Below the pieces are notes generated by a model. That model had not been told where the DNA came from and did not search any database. It worked only from the letters and a program-made list of their open reading frames with translations. From positions 47,615 to 111,614 of the forward strand of contig MU623460.1 of NCBI GenBank assembly GCA_025201765.1: 64,000 bases of DNA. The letters are read 5' to 3'. Made by a program: the position numbers and the translations under genes. This stretch comes from Daldinia sp. FL1419 (Eukaryota; Ascomycota; Sordariomycetes; Xylariales; Hypoxylaceae). How positions within the stretch are numbered: the stretch's first letter is position 1; the number at the start of each line of letters is the position of its first letter. Shown in pieces: positions 34,910 through 47,015 of the stretch.

Positions 34910-37081
34910 ATTTCTTCTATTTTGTAGCATGAAGCTGGTTTGTCTTGTTGGTCCTTGCTTCATTTACAACTCTCCTGACGCATTAGTTGGATACACGCGT
35001 TATTCCCAAGTAGGCAATATAAGCCTGTATGGGTTACTATCCTAGGCTAAGCGCTAGTACCTGAATTATTACTTCTAAAACGGCTAGAGCTGACACCACC
35101 GGAAAGTCCAAATCTCAAGAACACGAGAGTTTTTGGTCTTGTGTAGGTAGGCAGTCTTGGTATTCTCTTGTCAATCGGATATCGGCAACCGGGAACTTCC
35201 ATACCATGACATATGGCTGAACTTTATATTCAATTCTAAATAGACTTGCCTATCAATATTGCTACCATACTACTACCCCATTCGTATTGGTAGTCGCTTG
35301 GTGATCACTTGGCAGTTGCTTGGCAATAGGACAAAAATAGGCGGAGTTCTTGAAATCGTAGGCATGTGCATCCATAGAAGCTCCAATGGATGAAGGGAGA
35401 GAGGTATGCATGACGCGGTCACATTCCATGGAGAGAGCATTTGAAATAAATAATTTTTTGTCAACGTACCTGCTTTCACATGCAGATAATTATTGATAAT
35501 ACTAACCTAGTATTTTACGACCCATTACTACTCCTAATAGCATTTACATACCTGTGCCTACCTACCTGGTAGTTAGTTACATCTTGAACTTACGTAACCT
35601 ACTAGGAAAGGAATAATTAGGGGACCCGGCCTACCGTCTACGTATGTAGATCTAGATGATCTTCAGGAAGCTGGGACTTGCTATGGATATAATTAGCCCC
35701 GACCTTCTTTATTCCATGCTGGCCCCATGTGTATCCATAATACAAGTGTTCCTATACAGATTTGAATACAACCACAAATTCATCCATCGGGTGTGTGGGA
35801 TAACATTAGTAGTAGTAGATACCTACTTAGCAGATGATGCAACGTGTGTCACCGTTGTTAGGTACTTACATCAAAAACTGAGGTAAGAAATCATGGCGGG
35901 AACCTGCAGCAGAGTTACTGACATGCCGCCTTGGGTTTAGTTTAGTTGTACAATAATGCTGCAAAGAATTTATCTTACGCAAGTACATGCATTTGAGGTA
36001 TCCTTTACACCTATCACTGTGCGTGTGATACTTGAGTTACGGTACTATATCAGGTACATCGGCAAGTGCGAACTGATATGGAACGGCTAGGTACCTAGTC
36101 GGCAGCCACTAGCTTCATTGCGCCGAAGCGCCGTCCTGTCTGTTGCTTTTTCAGTGGTCTTTCCATTTTCATACCTCACTTAATCTGGCACGATCCAGCG
36201 CAATTCCAAGCCATTCGAGCCGTTTTCCGTCGTTCTTGGCTGATAGACTCAAGGTTTACAACCTTCCCCCCCCCCTTCCTCGTTCCCGTTCAATTCTAGT
36301 AATTCCTAGTGATTTTTAGCTATTGGCAGTGGTCCCGCACCCATTTTTACCTCCCTCCGTAGGTCACACTCTCATACTTCTCGGATCTAGATTCATTCGT
36401 CAATACCACATTCGCTCTAATTCGCTCCAAATTTGGTCCATTCACAGTCACTCCCTACCATTTCATTCCTTTCTTCTCCATTCTTCAAACATTTTCCCCC
36501 GCGACAACCAACTTGCACCCAATCCCAAGTAGAATCCAACAACGCGATCCACCACATTCGTTTGATACAATTTGGAGGAGAAACAAACGCGAACATGTCG
36601 CAGAACTGAAAAAAAAAAAAAAGAAGATACTAGCCAAGAAACGATCTCCTTCGTTCTTTTTTGTATCCCGCAGGCTACTGCTGTTAGCACGATAGATCCG
36701 ACGAACCTTTTGCCGATTTGCCGGATTTGTTTTTCGTCCGATTCACTCGTCTTCCAAGTCTCGATAACTTCCACATCGTCACCCCGACGATATTCGAATT
36801 CCTCTTAAAAGTTAAAAAAAACAAACAAAAAAAAACCCCCCCCGAGCATAATTGTATAAACACTTTGGAATAGTGATTGGGAAACTTAGTTGGTTCCGGG
36901 CGGCGGCGATTGACACAATTTCTGTTTGGTTGCCTTATTCCGTGAAATACCGGACGGTTAAAGCATAGTTGCGAGTCCGAGTTTGCAGCAGCAATTGTCA
37001 GCTCTACCTAGTATTTAGGTCCGATACAGCTATTTATCCTTACGCCTGGTATATTTTGGTATCTCACGTTCGCACCTCATA
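34910..37081. other. 2.2 kb intergenic region
   Basis: No convincing gene. A palindrome CTAGGTACCTAG lies at 36087-36098. From about 36260 to 36520 the plus strand is C/T-rich, as in promoters or leaders of active fungal genes, and A/C homopolymers follow (36607-36622, 36817-36843). Open frames here (35656-35886, 36323-36808) are low-complexity readings. Confidence 0.55.
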
Positions 37082-37875
37082 ATGGGTATGCATCTGTTCC
37101 GTTCCGGGGATTCCGTCAGGAGTCTTCTCGTTCAATGTACTCTAGACTAACAAAACCCACCAGCTCAGCCAGTAACGACGGTAGTGCCCTTCCAGTCCCT
37201 ACCTTCGTGCGCGGGCTCATGTGGTCCTCTTTACGATGCCAATGGCGCTTGTGTGCCTCCTGCTGCTCCGACCACTGACGAAAATACTTATGACGCCTGC
37301 TTTTGTGCCTACAATGCTCTTCAGCCGTTCAAACAAGGCACATCCGGAGTATGCGATGCCGCTTGTACTGCCGATGCTTCGGGTTTATCGAGTATACAAA
37401 ATTGGTTTACGAGTTTCTGCAATGAAAAGGCTGCAGCTACTACGTCATCATCTTCGTCTACAAGTACAGGAACGAGTGCCGCGGGTTCAGGGAATAACGA
37501 CGGTAGTGGAGATTGGTAAGTTTTCTTAGTGGTGTACTTGTTTACTGTGAAATCTAATTCCCCTGACTCAGGATTTCAACACATTGGAAGTGGGTTATCA
37601 TGATAGTCATCGTCGTCGTCGGTATCGTCGGTATCTGGATTGGAGCTTGCATATGGCGTCGCAAATACCTACGGAAGAAGGATCGAATGTACGAACTCGG
37701 CAAGGGTCTTCCCAGTAATATTGCGATTAACACACAAGGCAATCTTGTTGGGCCTGGTGCAAGAGATAGTACCTATTCCAACCCGGGCATGTTTATGTCT
37801 GGCTCTGGAGGTGCCGGTTATGCCGAAAAGCCGAAAAAGGAACGCAAGAAGTGGACTGTCACCTCACGAACATGA
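37082..37875 (+). CDS. single-pass membrane protein with 8-Cys N-terminal domain
   Basis: Three exons, 37082-37085, 37164-37515 and 37572-37875, give 219 aa. The first exon is ATGG directly before a GTATGC donor. The N-terminal ~87 residues contain eight Cys (motifs SCAGSC, GACVPP, DACFCAY, GVCDAAC, SFC), spaced roughly like a small disulfide-rich ectodomain such as CFEM-like modules. A Ser/Thr/Gly linker (residues ~88-116) suits O-glycosylation. A strong hydrophobic helix spans residues 127-147, followed by RRKYLRKKD, so the C-terminal ~70 residues are predicted cytosolic (positive-inside rule). There is no N-terminal signal peptide. I do not recognise a named family; a cell-wall sensor role is a guess. 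Confidence 0.75.
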
Positions 37876-39283
37876 ACAAAATAACAAACGGAATGGCAGT
37901 CTAATGCCATTCCACATAACACTCCTTTTATATACTATCATGGTATAGCCTCTTGTCACACGTCATTTACTATTGCGATCCTAGACCCCTAGGATTATTC
38001 CTTAGCATATCGTCGATTCCGAATTCCATATTATGGGCGTTAAGGTTGGAAGGGTGATCTTGGTAAACATCTATATCGATGCGGGTTCCCATTGTCCGTT
38101 TCTTGAATAGGCAGGCGTGGGGGTTGATCTGGATAGACAAGGAAACCGAGTCGGGCAGCATTGGATGGCTTGATATCACTTTTACAGTCCCGATTTAAAG
38201 CGGGAGAATATATATGGGAAAGAGAAGACTCGGCAACGGGGGTTTGCGGTAGCTGTCTTCTCGCTGGAACGACGAACGAGCATAGTGGAGATATTCTTGT
38301 TGTCTTCTCTACCTACCTACTTGCATCAAAGTCCGCGAATCAATACTAATTCTGTACAAAGACATATAATACATATGGCTTTTGTATTCACCCTCGCTTT
38401 TGAATTGTCGTCGTTTCGTTTCTGCCTTGGTTAAGGCTACCAGACATGTTGATAAATATTCCTTTTAATTACCTACAGTAGCACGTACTAATTTCTTGGG
38501 CTTCTAGTCTTGATAATTTCCATTCTGGTGCTCTTTGTTAGCCTACATAACCTGGGGTAATATTGCATATTGCTAAGCGAAGTCGACTTCACCCGATGCT
38601 CGATACCCCTTTTCTTAAAAATCCCGAAACGTACGACAAGCCAGTCGCACGGTCGCGACGCGCTGAAACCTAAGCCTCACGCGTACGGCCGGCCTCCCGT
38701 AGTCTAGGTTAGATACGGGTACGGGACGAAGTTAGTTAGCACTAAGTCCGTATATCCAATAGCTTAGGTTAATGGTTTATTTATCTACAATACCCGATCT
38801 AACTAATCTATGACTTAACCTAAATCTAGGCACGAGCCGAATATTTAACATCAGGGGAAACGGGGGGAAAGAAATACCGAAGTAGGCTACGGCGATACGT
38901 GAAATGCAAATGCAAATGCAAATGCGAATGCGAATGCGTCGGGCATTCTCGTAATCAAGTAATCATATTTCTGCAGTTTTTTTAGGGTTTTTTTTTATTC
39001 TTCGTATTCACGTATTCGTATATTTAAGCTACATATCTCGTCTAATCTTATCCAAACTTTGGCGTGATATGATAGATAGATAGTTATGTAAACAGTAGAA
39101 GGTAAACAAAATCTGGGCCTCTATATCCTTCGACGTATATCCAACTCCAGTATCTAGCCGTGCTGTCGTGCCCGGAGGAACGTCGCTTAGCCGTGTCAAT
39201 GTTTTCCAAATTCATTCCATGTCTTCCATATTCATCACCTTGACATGCCACCTCTTCGATTTATCCTTGGTATAAAGTGGTAA
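37876..39283. other. convergent intergenic region
   Basis: The 3' flanks of the membrane protein and the debranching enzyme. Contains a hexanucleotide microsatellite (38902-38937). No gene is seen. Confidence 0.55.
38902..38937 (+). repeat. hexanucleotide microsatellite (AAATGC)4(GAATGC)2
   Basis: Six contiguous six-base units, four AAATGC then two GAATGC, are read directly. Confidence 0.9.
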
Positions 39284-42200
39284 TCACTTCATGCCGTACT
39301 CCGCGGCATCCATGTATAAGTCAATGAGACATCCCGCGCTCCAGGCCTGTGTGGGGCTGGAGTCATTGCAGTGCTCCCCGTTCTTTTGTGTGAGCTCTGT
39401 CAATCCGGCCCACTGGCTTTGCTTAATCATTTCTTTGCAGCCACCCAGTCGCCTCGTGACCTGCTGGAATGCCTCGACACGTCCATGCTCGGTATCGCGT
39501 CTCATGAGGTCAAATTTTAGCAAGGCGCGTAGGAAGAAACCAGTTGGCCAAAGCCATTCAGGACCTTGATGGTAGTTCCGGCCTTTGGATGTAGCAAAGT
39601 CAGTCGAGTCCTCGCTATTGATGTAGTATGGGCGGTAGTTCAGGTCGGACGGGTCTAGAGTTGCCATTCCGGTCGGTCCGCGCAGGACTTTGTCCGCCAA
39701 GACGAGCGCATTTAGAGCACGCTCCGAATCGAAGAGCTCTGGAGCAACTGTCATGGCGATGGTGAAGTTAGGCCGGAATTGGTAGTCTTCATACTCTTTA
39801 CCAGAACGGTAGAGGTCCTTGTAGATACCGCGCCGGTTGACAACTTTTGGATTTACCTCATACTTGGCGTCGTCTGAGGGATCAAGTGGTACATAGTAAC
39901 ACCTTTCGAAATTGGACTTAAGCAGGTCCGCCCAAGCCGAGAAAGTGATCTCGGTCCCGTCGGCTTTCTTCACTCCCTTGTATGGATATTTGCCTTCCGC
40001 GTTCAGCTTGGCCAACCATCTCAGGGTACTGTAAAGTAAGCCGGTAATTTCAACGGCGGCACCATCACGCGGTGTGCCAGGGATACCCTTCGAGCCAGCA
40101 CGCTCGCTTTCACCCATCTTGTCCATCCAGGTACCACAGTTGAACTGGTTACCGCCGAAGATAATACCATTTGACCAGTCTACATTAACCTCAATGTTGA
40201 AGCCTTCGTCACGCATCTGTGAGTCAATACTCGGCCCCGCGTTAGCTTCCCGGAATTTCAGCCCTGTAGCATGGCGTTGTAGTGCTTCTTGAATAACGTC
40301 CTGTATCAGACTCTCTGTTGAATAAGCCCTCGGATCTTCCGAGTCAAACCAAACGTCGTCGTACGGCAGGAAACGCCTTTTAACTTTACGCGTGAGGAGG
40401 CCAACCCCATCTGGGGCATATCGAGTGTAATCCTGGATACACTGTAAGAAGAACCAGATCGAATCCCGACTATTATATCGCGGGAGGTTTCCGCTACTAA
40501 GAAGATTGGGAATCATGCCGTGCTTAAGGACACTAGCGAATGCAAATATATGCTCAGCCGCCTCCTCAAACCGGCCTGTCCCAAGATATAGACCACGAAG
40601 GGATATGAAGACATCGCGACCCCAGCATCTTGCCCATTCCACAGCAAAATGCGGCAGGCCAGCAGCCAAAGAGGGGACGAGCTTTTTCGGCCAAAGAGAG
40701 CCTGATTTAACCAGCCCTGTCATTTGTACACTGACCATGGCTAGGCTTTGTAGGAACCACTGGCCGCTCTGCACATTTTCTTTCATAAGCTCCAGGCCCC
40801 TTTCCCATGCTGCCTTATAGGCAGTTCGGATTATAAGTGCGAAGTATCGCGGTAGAAGGAAATTGGGTATACTTCGAACCGCATCCATACGTTCCTTGAG
40901 CCAGGCCGCAGGCTTGGCAAGGCCGGCGAACTCCGGCTGTTGACTTATTCTCTCGAGACGTCCGACCGTGTAATCCAAGGCCCATTGCCCATCGCGGAGA
41001 TTTTGGCACAGAGGGTGGGCTAGGTTATTATCCTTGATGATATCCTTCAGGAGACTCCACCAACCCTGAAGACCCGCATAAACAATCTTACCATGACCTG
41101 GAATATCATATGTGCCATCCTTGCCACTACTACCATCAAGTTCTTCGGCTTCACAGCGGTACAGCAAGAAGTTGAGGTCCACCAAATCCAGCTCAGCCAT
41201 CGCTTCCTTAGCCCCAGATGTGACGTAATTATCCAACCCTGAGGAGTGCTCTGCGGCCGGGATCCAGGTTTCGAATAATGCGATACTTCCAGGTGGGAAC
41301 TTGTCACGTACTGTGACAATGGTTTCGTCCGCCTTCACTTCTAGCCGGATACCAGGCACATCAAGAACACGGCTCGGGAGTCCTCGTAGGTATTTCGGGT
41401 CTCCCTCAGTCTCCTTCTTTGCTTCTTGACTAGCGTCGACCTCTAACATCCAACTTCCTAAATGCCGTGCTTTTGTGCCGCTAAGACGCACAGCACTAAA
41501 TGCGCCATTGCCATTTCCGTAGCCCGGGAAAGCAGTATGTGCGATGAGGAAATATCCTTTTCTAGATTCGGGGTGTACTCTGTGGACGGTAATATACTGG
41601 TCCTCGTGGTGTATGTGCGTTTCGTCGTAGCCATCCTTACCCATCAGCGTATGGATTTGGTTGAGCAGCTTCTTGACCCCACCAATGCCACCTTTGCCAC
41701 CACCGATTTTTATGTCCTTGGCCGAAGATGACTCGGACGTATATAGCCTTGTTTCATTGACGAGATCAACGAGTTTAGGGTATATTTCATCGTATCCCAT
41801 TACACTTCCAGTCGCACTAGAACACATGCACACCAAAGCAGCATTTGGTAAGGTATCACGAGCATCTCTCTTTTGTGCAGGGACTTCGTTATCATGTGTA
41901 CAGTCCATGAACAAGGCCTGAACAGGTACCGGCTTGATCCTGCGAATGACCTCACGAGGAGAATAGTCATTAAGTCCGGGGCTGGTCGGTGCACTCGTAA
42001 GTGGGCCCTTGGAGATTTCATCAACCTCGAAACTGCCGATAGGGCGCCCGCCGTGGCGATGCACTAGTCTGCTGAGTTCTGCTGTGCTCCAGGCTTGCAT
42101 TGCCTCTCTAATTAATGAACTTAGACCAAGTCTCTTAACGAAGACATAATCCATCTCTTCCGAGCCCGTGAATAATTCTGCCACGACATATAAGTTAGGC

Positions 42201-43978
42201 CGGATTCGGCGAGCCTCGTCGAGGATATGTTCCGCGACATGAATAGGAGTGGAGTGGCAGTTGTCAATTCGAAAGCCGGCAAAGTATTTTGCCAGCATAC
42301 GGGCATATTTCGTCATATGGTCCCATAACCATGGGCTGTCTTCAGGACCACTTCCATAGCGAAGCTTGACGCAATCGCCCCAAACGATGACTTCGCGCCG
42401 TAGGTACACGCGCGAATTCGGTCCAGCATTGTCTACTAGAGCGTTACCAGCCCAAACCCAACCGTTGTTGACGAGAACCATATCTTCGGGTTTTAACTTA
42501 TCGGAGGCTTGTGCTTTGTCAAGCCGGGTAAAGTATGTTTCAATCAAAGGGTTGCTTTGGTCAATAGGACCAAGTTTCGGCCCGTGATCATCAAGGCGGA
42601 CATACTCGATCCTATTAAATAATTGTTGGAGAATTTCTTTAATTTCCTTGTCGTACTCCTCGTAGAATGGAACATTAACCACATCCAAGATCTGAACTAT
42701 TTTGGTTCGGATAGTCGCCTCATCTGCCTCACCCCTGTACTTCCCAAACAGAGCAACGATCAACCCGGCAGAAACCTTTGGGTCGATACGCCGCCGAAAG
42801 CGTTCGCCAAGCCTATCATTCCCAACCAGACCGTTCTGAACCAGGTACAAGGCCTGTTCCTTAACCTCGAGTTTAGTTAGATCACCACTCTTGCTTTCGT
42901 CCAGTGTACTCGACTGTCCAGCAGCCCAGGATGCGATTGCCGCATCTGCATCTCTATCGACATCAAGAACATAGTACTCCCATAGACGAAGCTCGGAAAC
43001 AACATGCTTCTCGATGCCGTCCATGATCTTAATCAGGTCATCAGTGGATTTGAGCTCCTTAGGATACCCTAGCTCCTCTAACTTGGAGCCAAAAACCAAA
43101 AGTTGGGTGTCTAGGACGTAGGCCGACTCGAGCCAGGGAGCAGTGGTGAGATTATATCCAGCTTCTGGATGTTCCAAAAGCCATTTGCTATTATGCGCGG
43201 TATGGTTGAGAACTATGTCGGTCAAGCTGAGAAGAGAGTGGTTCTTCTCTAGGCTGTCCACCATCTGCTGTACATCTTTCTCTCCCTGGGGAAAGCACTC
43301 CGGGTCCCATCCCAGTTGGTCATATAAACTGTACGGTGAGTTCGAGGCTCCTCGAATTTGAAGAGGGGTAAAATGTATCATGTTATACCCACGGCCGCTT
43401 ATACCTTGCAAGTGCCTTTCCCAGTCAGTTGGGTATTTCCCCATGAACTTGCTTATGACGGAAAATATGGACAATGCTGGTAGTGGCAGGGGCCGACCAT
43501 CCAACGACAGCCTTGGTGCGACATCGATATAGTATAATGGTGTCTTTTTAGATTCCACAGAGCTTGATACGTTCGAGCCCGGAGTAGAAGACAGGTCGGG
43601 CAATTCAGCGTATGTGGTATAGAAAGCGAAGGCACCAGCTTCGTAGACAGGGATGGAAATCTCTATCGTCCGGTTGAAGTCGGGTTTCAGTCTGGGTTAG
43701 CCGTTAACAAAGGAACCCAAAATCTCGGATCTCGAATAGTTTGCCTACTTGTATTCTCGAAACTGGTCCCTGTGAAACTCAGATCCTCGTTCCGGGATAT
43801 TGACCCATAAGCTACCTTGCCGACATATTGACGACGTGCCTTCGATGGTGAACCGTATGGTTATGGGGTCATTAGACCTCGGGGCCAAGTATATATACTC
43901 GCCAGGGATATCAGGAGCACCGTCATCCTTGAGAGGTAAAATATAGACCTCGTTCGAGGTCACCGTTCTAGGAATCAT
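39284..43978 (-). CDS. GDB1: glycogen debranching enzyme
   Basis: Bifunctional cytosolic enzyme of glycogen breakdown: 4-alpha-glucanotransferase moves a maltosyl/maltotriosyl stub, then amylo-alpha-1,6-glucosidase removes the branch glucose. Two exons, 43749-43978 and 39284-43691, give 1545 aa, the usual length. The start is the first ATG in frame (43978); the frame continues to a GTG at 44011. The GH13-like half has FAGFRIDNCHSTP (nucleophile Asp near 553), VVAELFTGSEEMD (acid/base Glu near 580) and FMDCTHDNE. The GH133 half has RCWGRDVFISLRG (near 1100) and NCGTWMDKMGES (near 1265). The N-terminal part (GTSSICRQGSLWVNIPE, IPVYEAGAFAFYTTYA) is conserved in fungal Gdb1. The 57-nt intron lies after REYK. 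Confidence 0.97.
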
Positions 43979-44065
43979 GATGCCCAACGATCTTCTCTTC
44001 AACCTTTTCACTATACCAAACCGACGCAGGCAGCCGCAAGGAACCTAAAAGGGGCACTAGTGAAG

Positions 44066-44093
44066 AGAGGGAGGGGAGGGAAGGGGAGGGAGG
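44066..44093 (+). promoter_or_regulatory. G-run purine tract upstream of GDB1
   Basis: Six G-runs of three or four bases separated by one or two A bases. On the GDB1 coding strand this is a C/T tract, common in fungal promoters; on the plus strand it could form a G-quadruplex. Confidence 0.5.
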
Positions 44094-44149
44094 GATTAGG
44101 CGTGAGAGATTAAACGAGGGAAGTAGGTAACAAAAAGGGACGACAAGAA

Positions 44150-44157
44150 TATTTATA
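44150..44157 (-). promoter_or_regulatory. TATA box candidate for GDB1
   Basis: The minus strand reads TATAAATA about 175 nt upstream of the GDB1 start codon. Confidence 0.4.
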
Positions 44158-44564
44158 TCGGGCCATCCGACATTATAGAAGCAACGGTAGAAGAAAAAGA
44201 CTAGAGCTGGCTTAGACTCGAGAAGGTGGGCGAGGGTGGGGTTAGGTAGCTATAGGTACATGCTATAGGTACCTACATACACTACATTAAGTACATGCAT
44301 CTAATTCATCTAATTCATCTAGCTATCGCACATGTACGACTGTGATTGATCGGACAAGGGTAAAGCCCACTACAGTACGGTGACGTAATGATTTGACGCG
44401 CTGAACGCTAGCCCCATATGGAGTATTTATGGAGCTAATGGAGCTAATGGAGCTAATGAGAGATTCATGGAGAGAGGTGGGGCTATTCGATCAGGTACCC
44501 AAACCTTGCCCAAGCTTTTTCAAGCTCTCCCGACTCTCCCAAGCTTCTAGACCTGATGTGCTCC

Positions 44565-45296
44565 CTAAGCACATCCCGGACTATTTTGACTCTCCTTATG
44601 GCAGCATGTCCATTTCTCCTTGACTTGAATATCCTCTTCCATCGTCCACATGTGCTTAGTCGACGTGATTGCGCATTGCAATTCTCCATAATGAACTAAA
44701 TATCCAACGTTAGCTTGACGCTCAATGTATACGCCGTGTGCAATTTTCTTACTTTGGCGATTCGGACAGGCACTGTTGGCCTTAGGATCAAAAGTGACGC
44801 CGCAGAATCGGCAAACTTGAGGACCCGGAGGAGGAAGATTAGCGGCCTGAGTAGCTTTTGTTTTAGCTTCTTCTTCTTCCTCTTCTTCCTCCTCTCGCCT
44901 CTCTGCTTCTTCTAGCTTCTTTCTCATTTCACTTTTCATCCTCCTCCGCGCCTGGATGAACCGCTCGCTACCTCTTCGCTTTCGATTCCTCCCCTGATGT
45001 TGGTGTGAAGGAATCGTTGCAGGTGGCGATGGCGGTGACGGCGGAGGTGGCGGAGGTGCAAAGCGCAATTCCCCTGGACGGGGAAGAAGGACTCCTTTGT
45101 AAGGAGTCCTTTGGCGGTGGGTTTCCTGGGCTGACAGTAATCCTAGAGGCGTTGGATCGCTTCTAGGTTCGCTTGTGAGCGTCACAAGATCTTCCACCGC
45201 AGGTTCATCTTTGGACTTATCCTCAAGTTGCACTTTTGATTTGCCCTTGAGCCCGCCTTTGGATTCAATCTTAGCCTTCTTTTCGAGCGCCATCAT
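44565..45296 (-). CDS. hypothetical protein with CHORD-like Cys/His C-terminus
   Basis: Single exon, 243 aa, starting at MMALEKKAK (first of two adjacent ATGs; the open frame upstream starts only with TTG). The N-terminal half is low complexity: Lys-rich, a Pro run (about residue 83), a basic patch GRNRKRRGSERF, and a Glu run in a likely helix (about 136-146). The C-terminal ~80 residues read VCRFCGVTF...CPN...HG and end WTCCHKES...GCA. This spacing of CxxCG, C, H, W-x-CC and GC resembles a CHORD zinc module, usually found in Rar1/Chp-1 co-chaperones, but single and degenerate. I cannot name the gene. The protein stops right after the last Cys, so the module may be truncated. Confidence 0.6.
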   Translation of the reverse strand: MMALEKKAKIESKGGLKGKSKVQLEDKSKDEPAVEDLVTLTSEPRSDPTPLGLLSAQETHRQRTPYKGVLLPRPGELRFAPPPPPPSPPSPPATIPSHQHQGRNRKRRGSERFIQARRRMKSEMRKKLEEAERREEEEEEEEEAKTKATQAANLPPPGPQVCRFCGVTFDPKANSACPNRQSKKIAHGVYIERQANVGYLVHYGELQCAITSTKHMWTMEEDIQVKEKWTCCHKESQNSPGCA

Positions 45297-45664
45297 GCCA
45301 GACCTTGCAACCGCTTGTGAGAACACCAAGTTGGATCAATGACTGGGGTTTAAATAAAAATACCCAATAGGCAAGGTATGTTAGGTACAATAGCAAATGA
45401 TAGAAAGAGTCTTGGCTAGAGGCAGATCTACCACTTGAGTAAGAATAACAGTTGTTGCTAAAAGGAACCTGGGTATGAATACACGTAGGTCAGACACTCG
45501 TGGGTCTTTATTTCAAAAGTCGAGGTCTACTGCCTGTTATTCAAATACCGTACCTGAGAAACGGAAAGTGCACCTTGAATAGACGCACAACTAACCGGTT
45601 AACGACTAAGCGTGAAGCTCGCTAGGTTAAAGAGCTCCTCGCAGCGCAATAAAATTGCTATCAC

Positions 45665-45682
45665 CACCTAGGTACCTAGGTA
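45665..45682. repeat. overlapping TACCTAGGTA/CTAGGTACCTAG palindromes
   Basis: CACCTAGGTACCTAGGTA holds one exact TACCTAGGTA (45673-45682), one near copy (45665-45674) and the intervening palindrome CTAGGTACCTAG. Confidence 0.75.
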
Positions 45683-46126
45683 GGCAACTTCCTCATTGAA
45701 TCTACTCAAATACTTGCCAATAAAATCTCACGTCCTCGGGCGTGAAAGACACACTCACGTAAATAAATCAAAGCAATTAGCACCCACACCATGAGGTACC
45801 AAAGTAGGTGTAGTGAGTCAAGAACTAATCGTATAACTTTGAAATTATCTTATAAGTCGGACGAGCACGTATTTCTAGACCACATCAAGGGAGAGCGGCG
45901 TAAGGAGTGCTCATATATCAATAATCCTTATCCAAAATACCCAAAATATCCTATTATTAAGCTGCGCCCATAGGGAAGCACCTTAAGTCCAGATGTCTTG
46001 ATACTTGGACTAAGCCGGTGATTAGGCTTCGTAGGCTAAGGTACGACGAATGCCGGATTACACATACCCAACGTATTATCAGTATTGATAAGTTAAGTCT
46101 ATCGTATGACGATAGCCTATCCCCAA

Positions 46127-46160
46127 CTTCGTTGTGCACACGACAGGGCACACAACGAGG
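46127..46160. repeat. inverted repeat, 10-bp arms
   Basis: Arms at 46127-46136 (CTTCGTTGTG) and 46151-46160 (CACAACGAGG) pair at nine Watson-Crick positions and one G-T, with a 14-base loop. Confidence 0.5.
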
Positions 46161-47015
46161 CGAGCTGGACCAAAATCCTCTTCTCTCTTAACACATATAT
46201 CCCAGTTGCTGATGCATCATAGGCAACGGGTTTCATGCAAGAATATTATGTGCCGACACCCACGGCTGATGTACGTACTTACCGTGGTTCAGCATATGGG
46301 TGGCATAATATAATCATACCACCCAGGTGAATCCACTTTCATTACTTCAACCGGTATGTTAACGTGCCCGGATCGTACGAGTAAGATCGTACCTTTACCT
46401 TGATAGGTTTCATACTCAACCTCCTACGATGATCGTTGCGATATCCAATGTTTTGGAGATAGTGAGCATGGTTGACAACACTAATAGCGCGATTCCTTGT
46501 TCTGAGATATCTGTCTGAAGAGACAAGTAGATGAATGATACCAGAGCGGTTAGGAATATTGGAATTTTCCAAGCAGCGTGTGGGCATTGTGTCAATTTAC
46601 CAATGCAACCGTTCATATATGTCACGATTCCTATATACCTTAACAATGACTTCAATTTCCGGTATCTTTTCCTAGTAACACTTAGCCAATATTCGGCAAC
46701 GTAGCATTATCCAGACTTTCGTAAGTCAACTATTCGAGTGCTTGACACGACGTTATAGAATCGTATGTCTAGAATATTCTGCTAGGGACTCCATCAGTCG
46801 AAGAAACAAGCTCAAAATGATCCTGCTATCTCCACATGGAGAGTTTTGTATTTTCCAGGTTATTATTAGGCACTAAAAGAAAAGACGATGGAAGCCGGTT
46901 TCGAGACATCTACTAGAAAACCAAGGCTCTGTCATACGCTAAATCCCTATATTTCCACACCCATGAAGCAGTTTTTAATGGTTTGAGGCAAATAATCTCT
47001 CCCATATTTGATTAT

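Larger units (their letters stand above)
43979..44564. other. GDB1 promoter region
   Basis: Contains a purine tract, a TATA-like element and a small ATGGAGCTA triplication (44429-44455). Confidence 0.6.
45297..47015. other. intergenic region
   Basis: Promoter of the CHORD-like gene and 3' flank of the permease. It contains the densest TAGGTACCTAGG cluster (45664-45684) and a hairpin (46127-46160). Open frames at 45791-45973 and 46342-46655 are not protein-like. Confidence 0.55.

Noticed and set aside
14476..37875. Secondary-metabolite biosynthetic cluster
   Set aside because: A P450, dioxygenase, SDR, transporter and regulator are present, but there is no PKS, NRPS, terpene synthase or prenyltransferase backbone, and the P450 belongs to a catabolic family.
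44429..44623. Met-Glu-Leu repeat frame in the GDB1/CHORD-like gap
   Set aside because: A product of the ATGGAGCTA triplication; not a gene.
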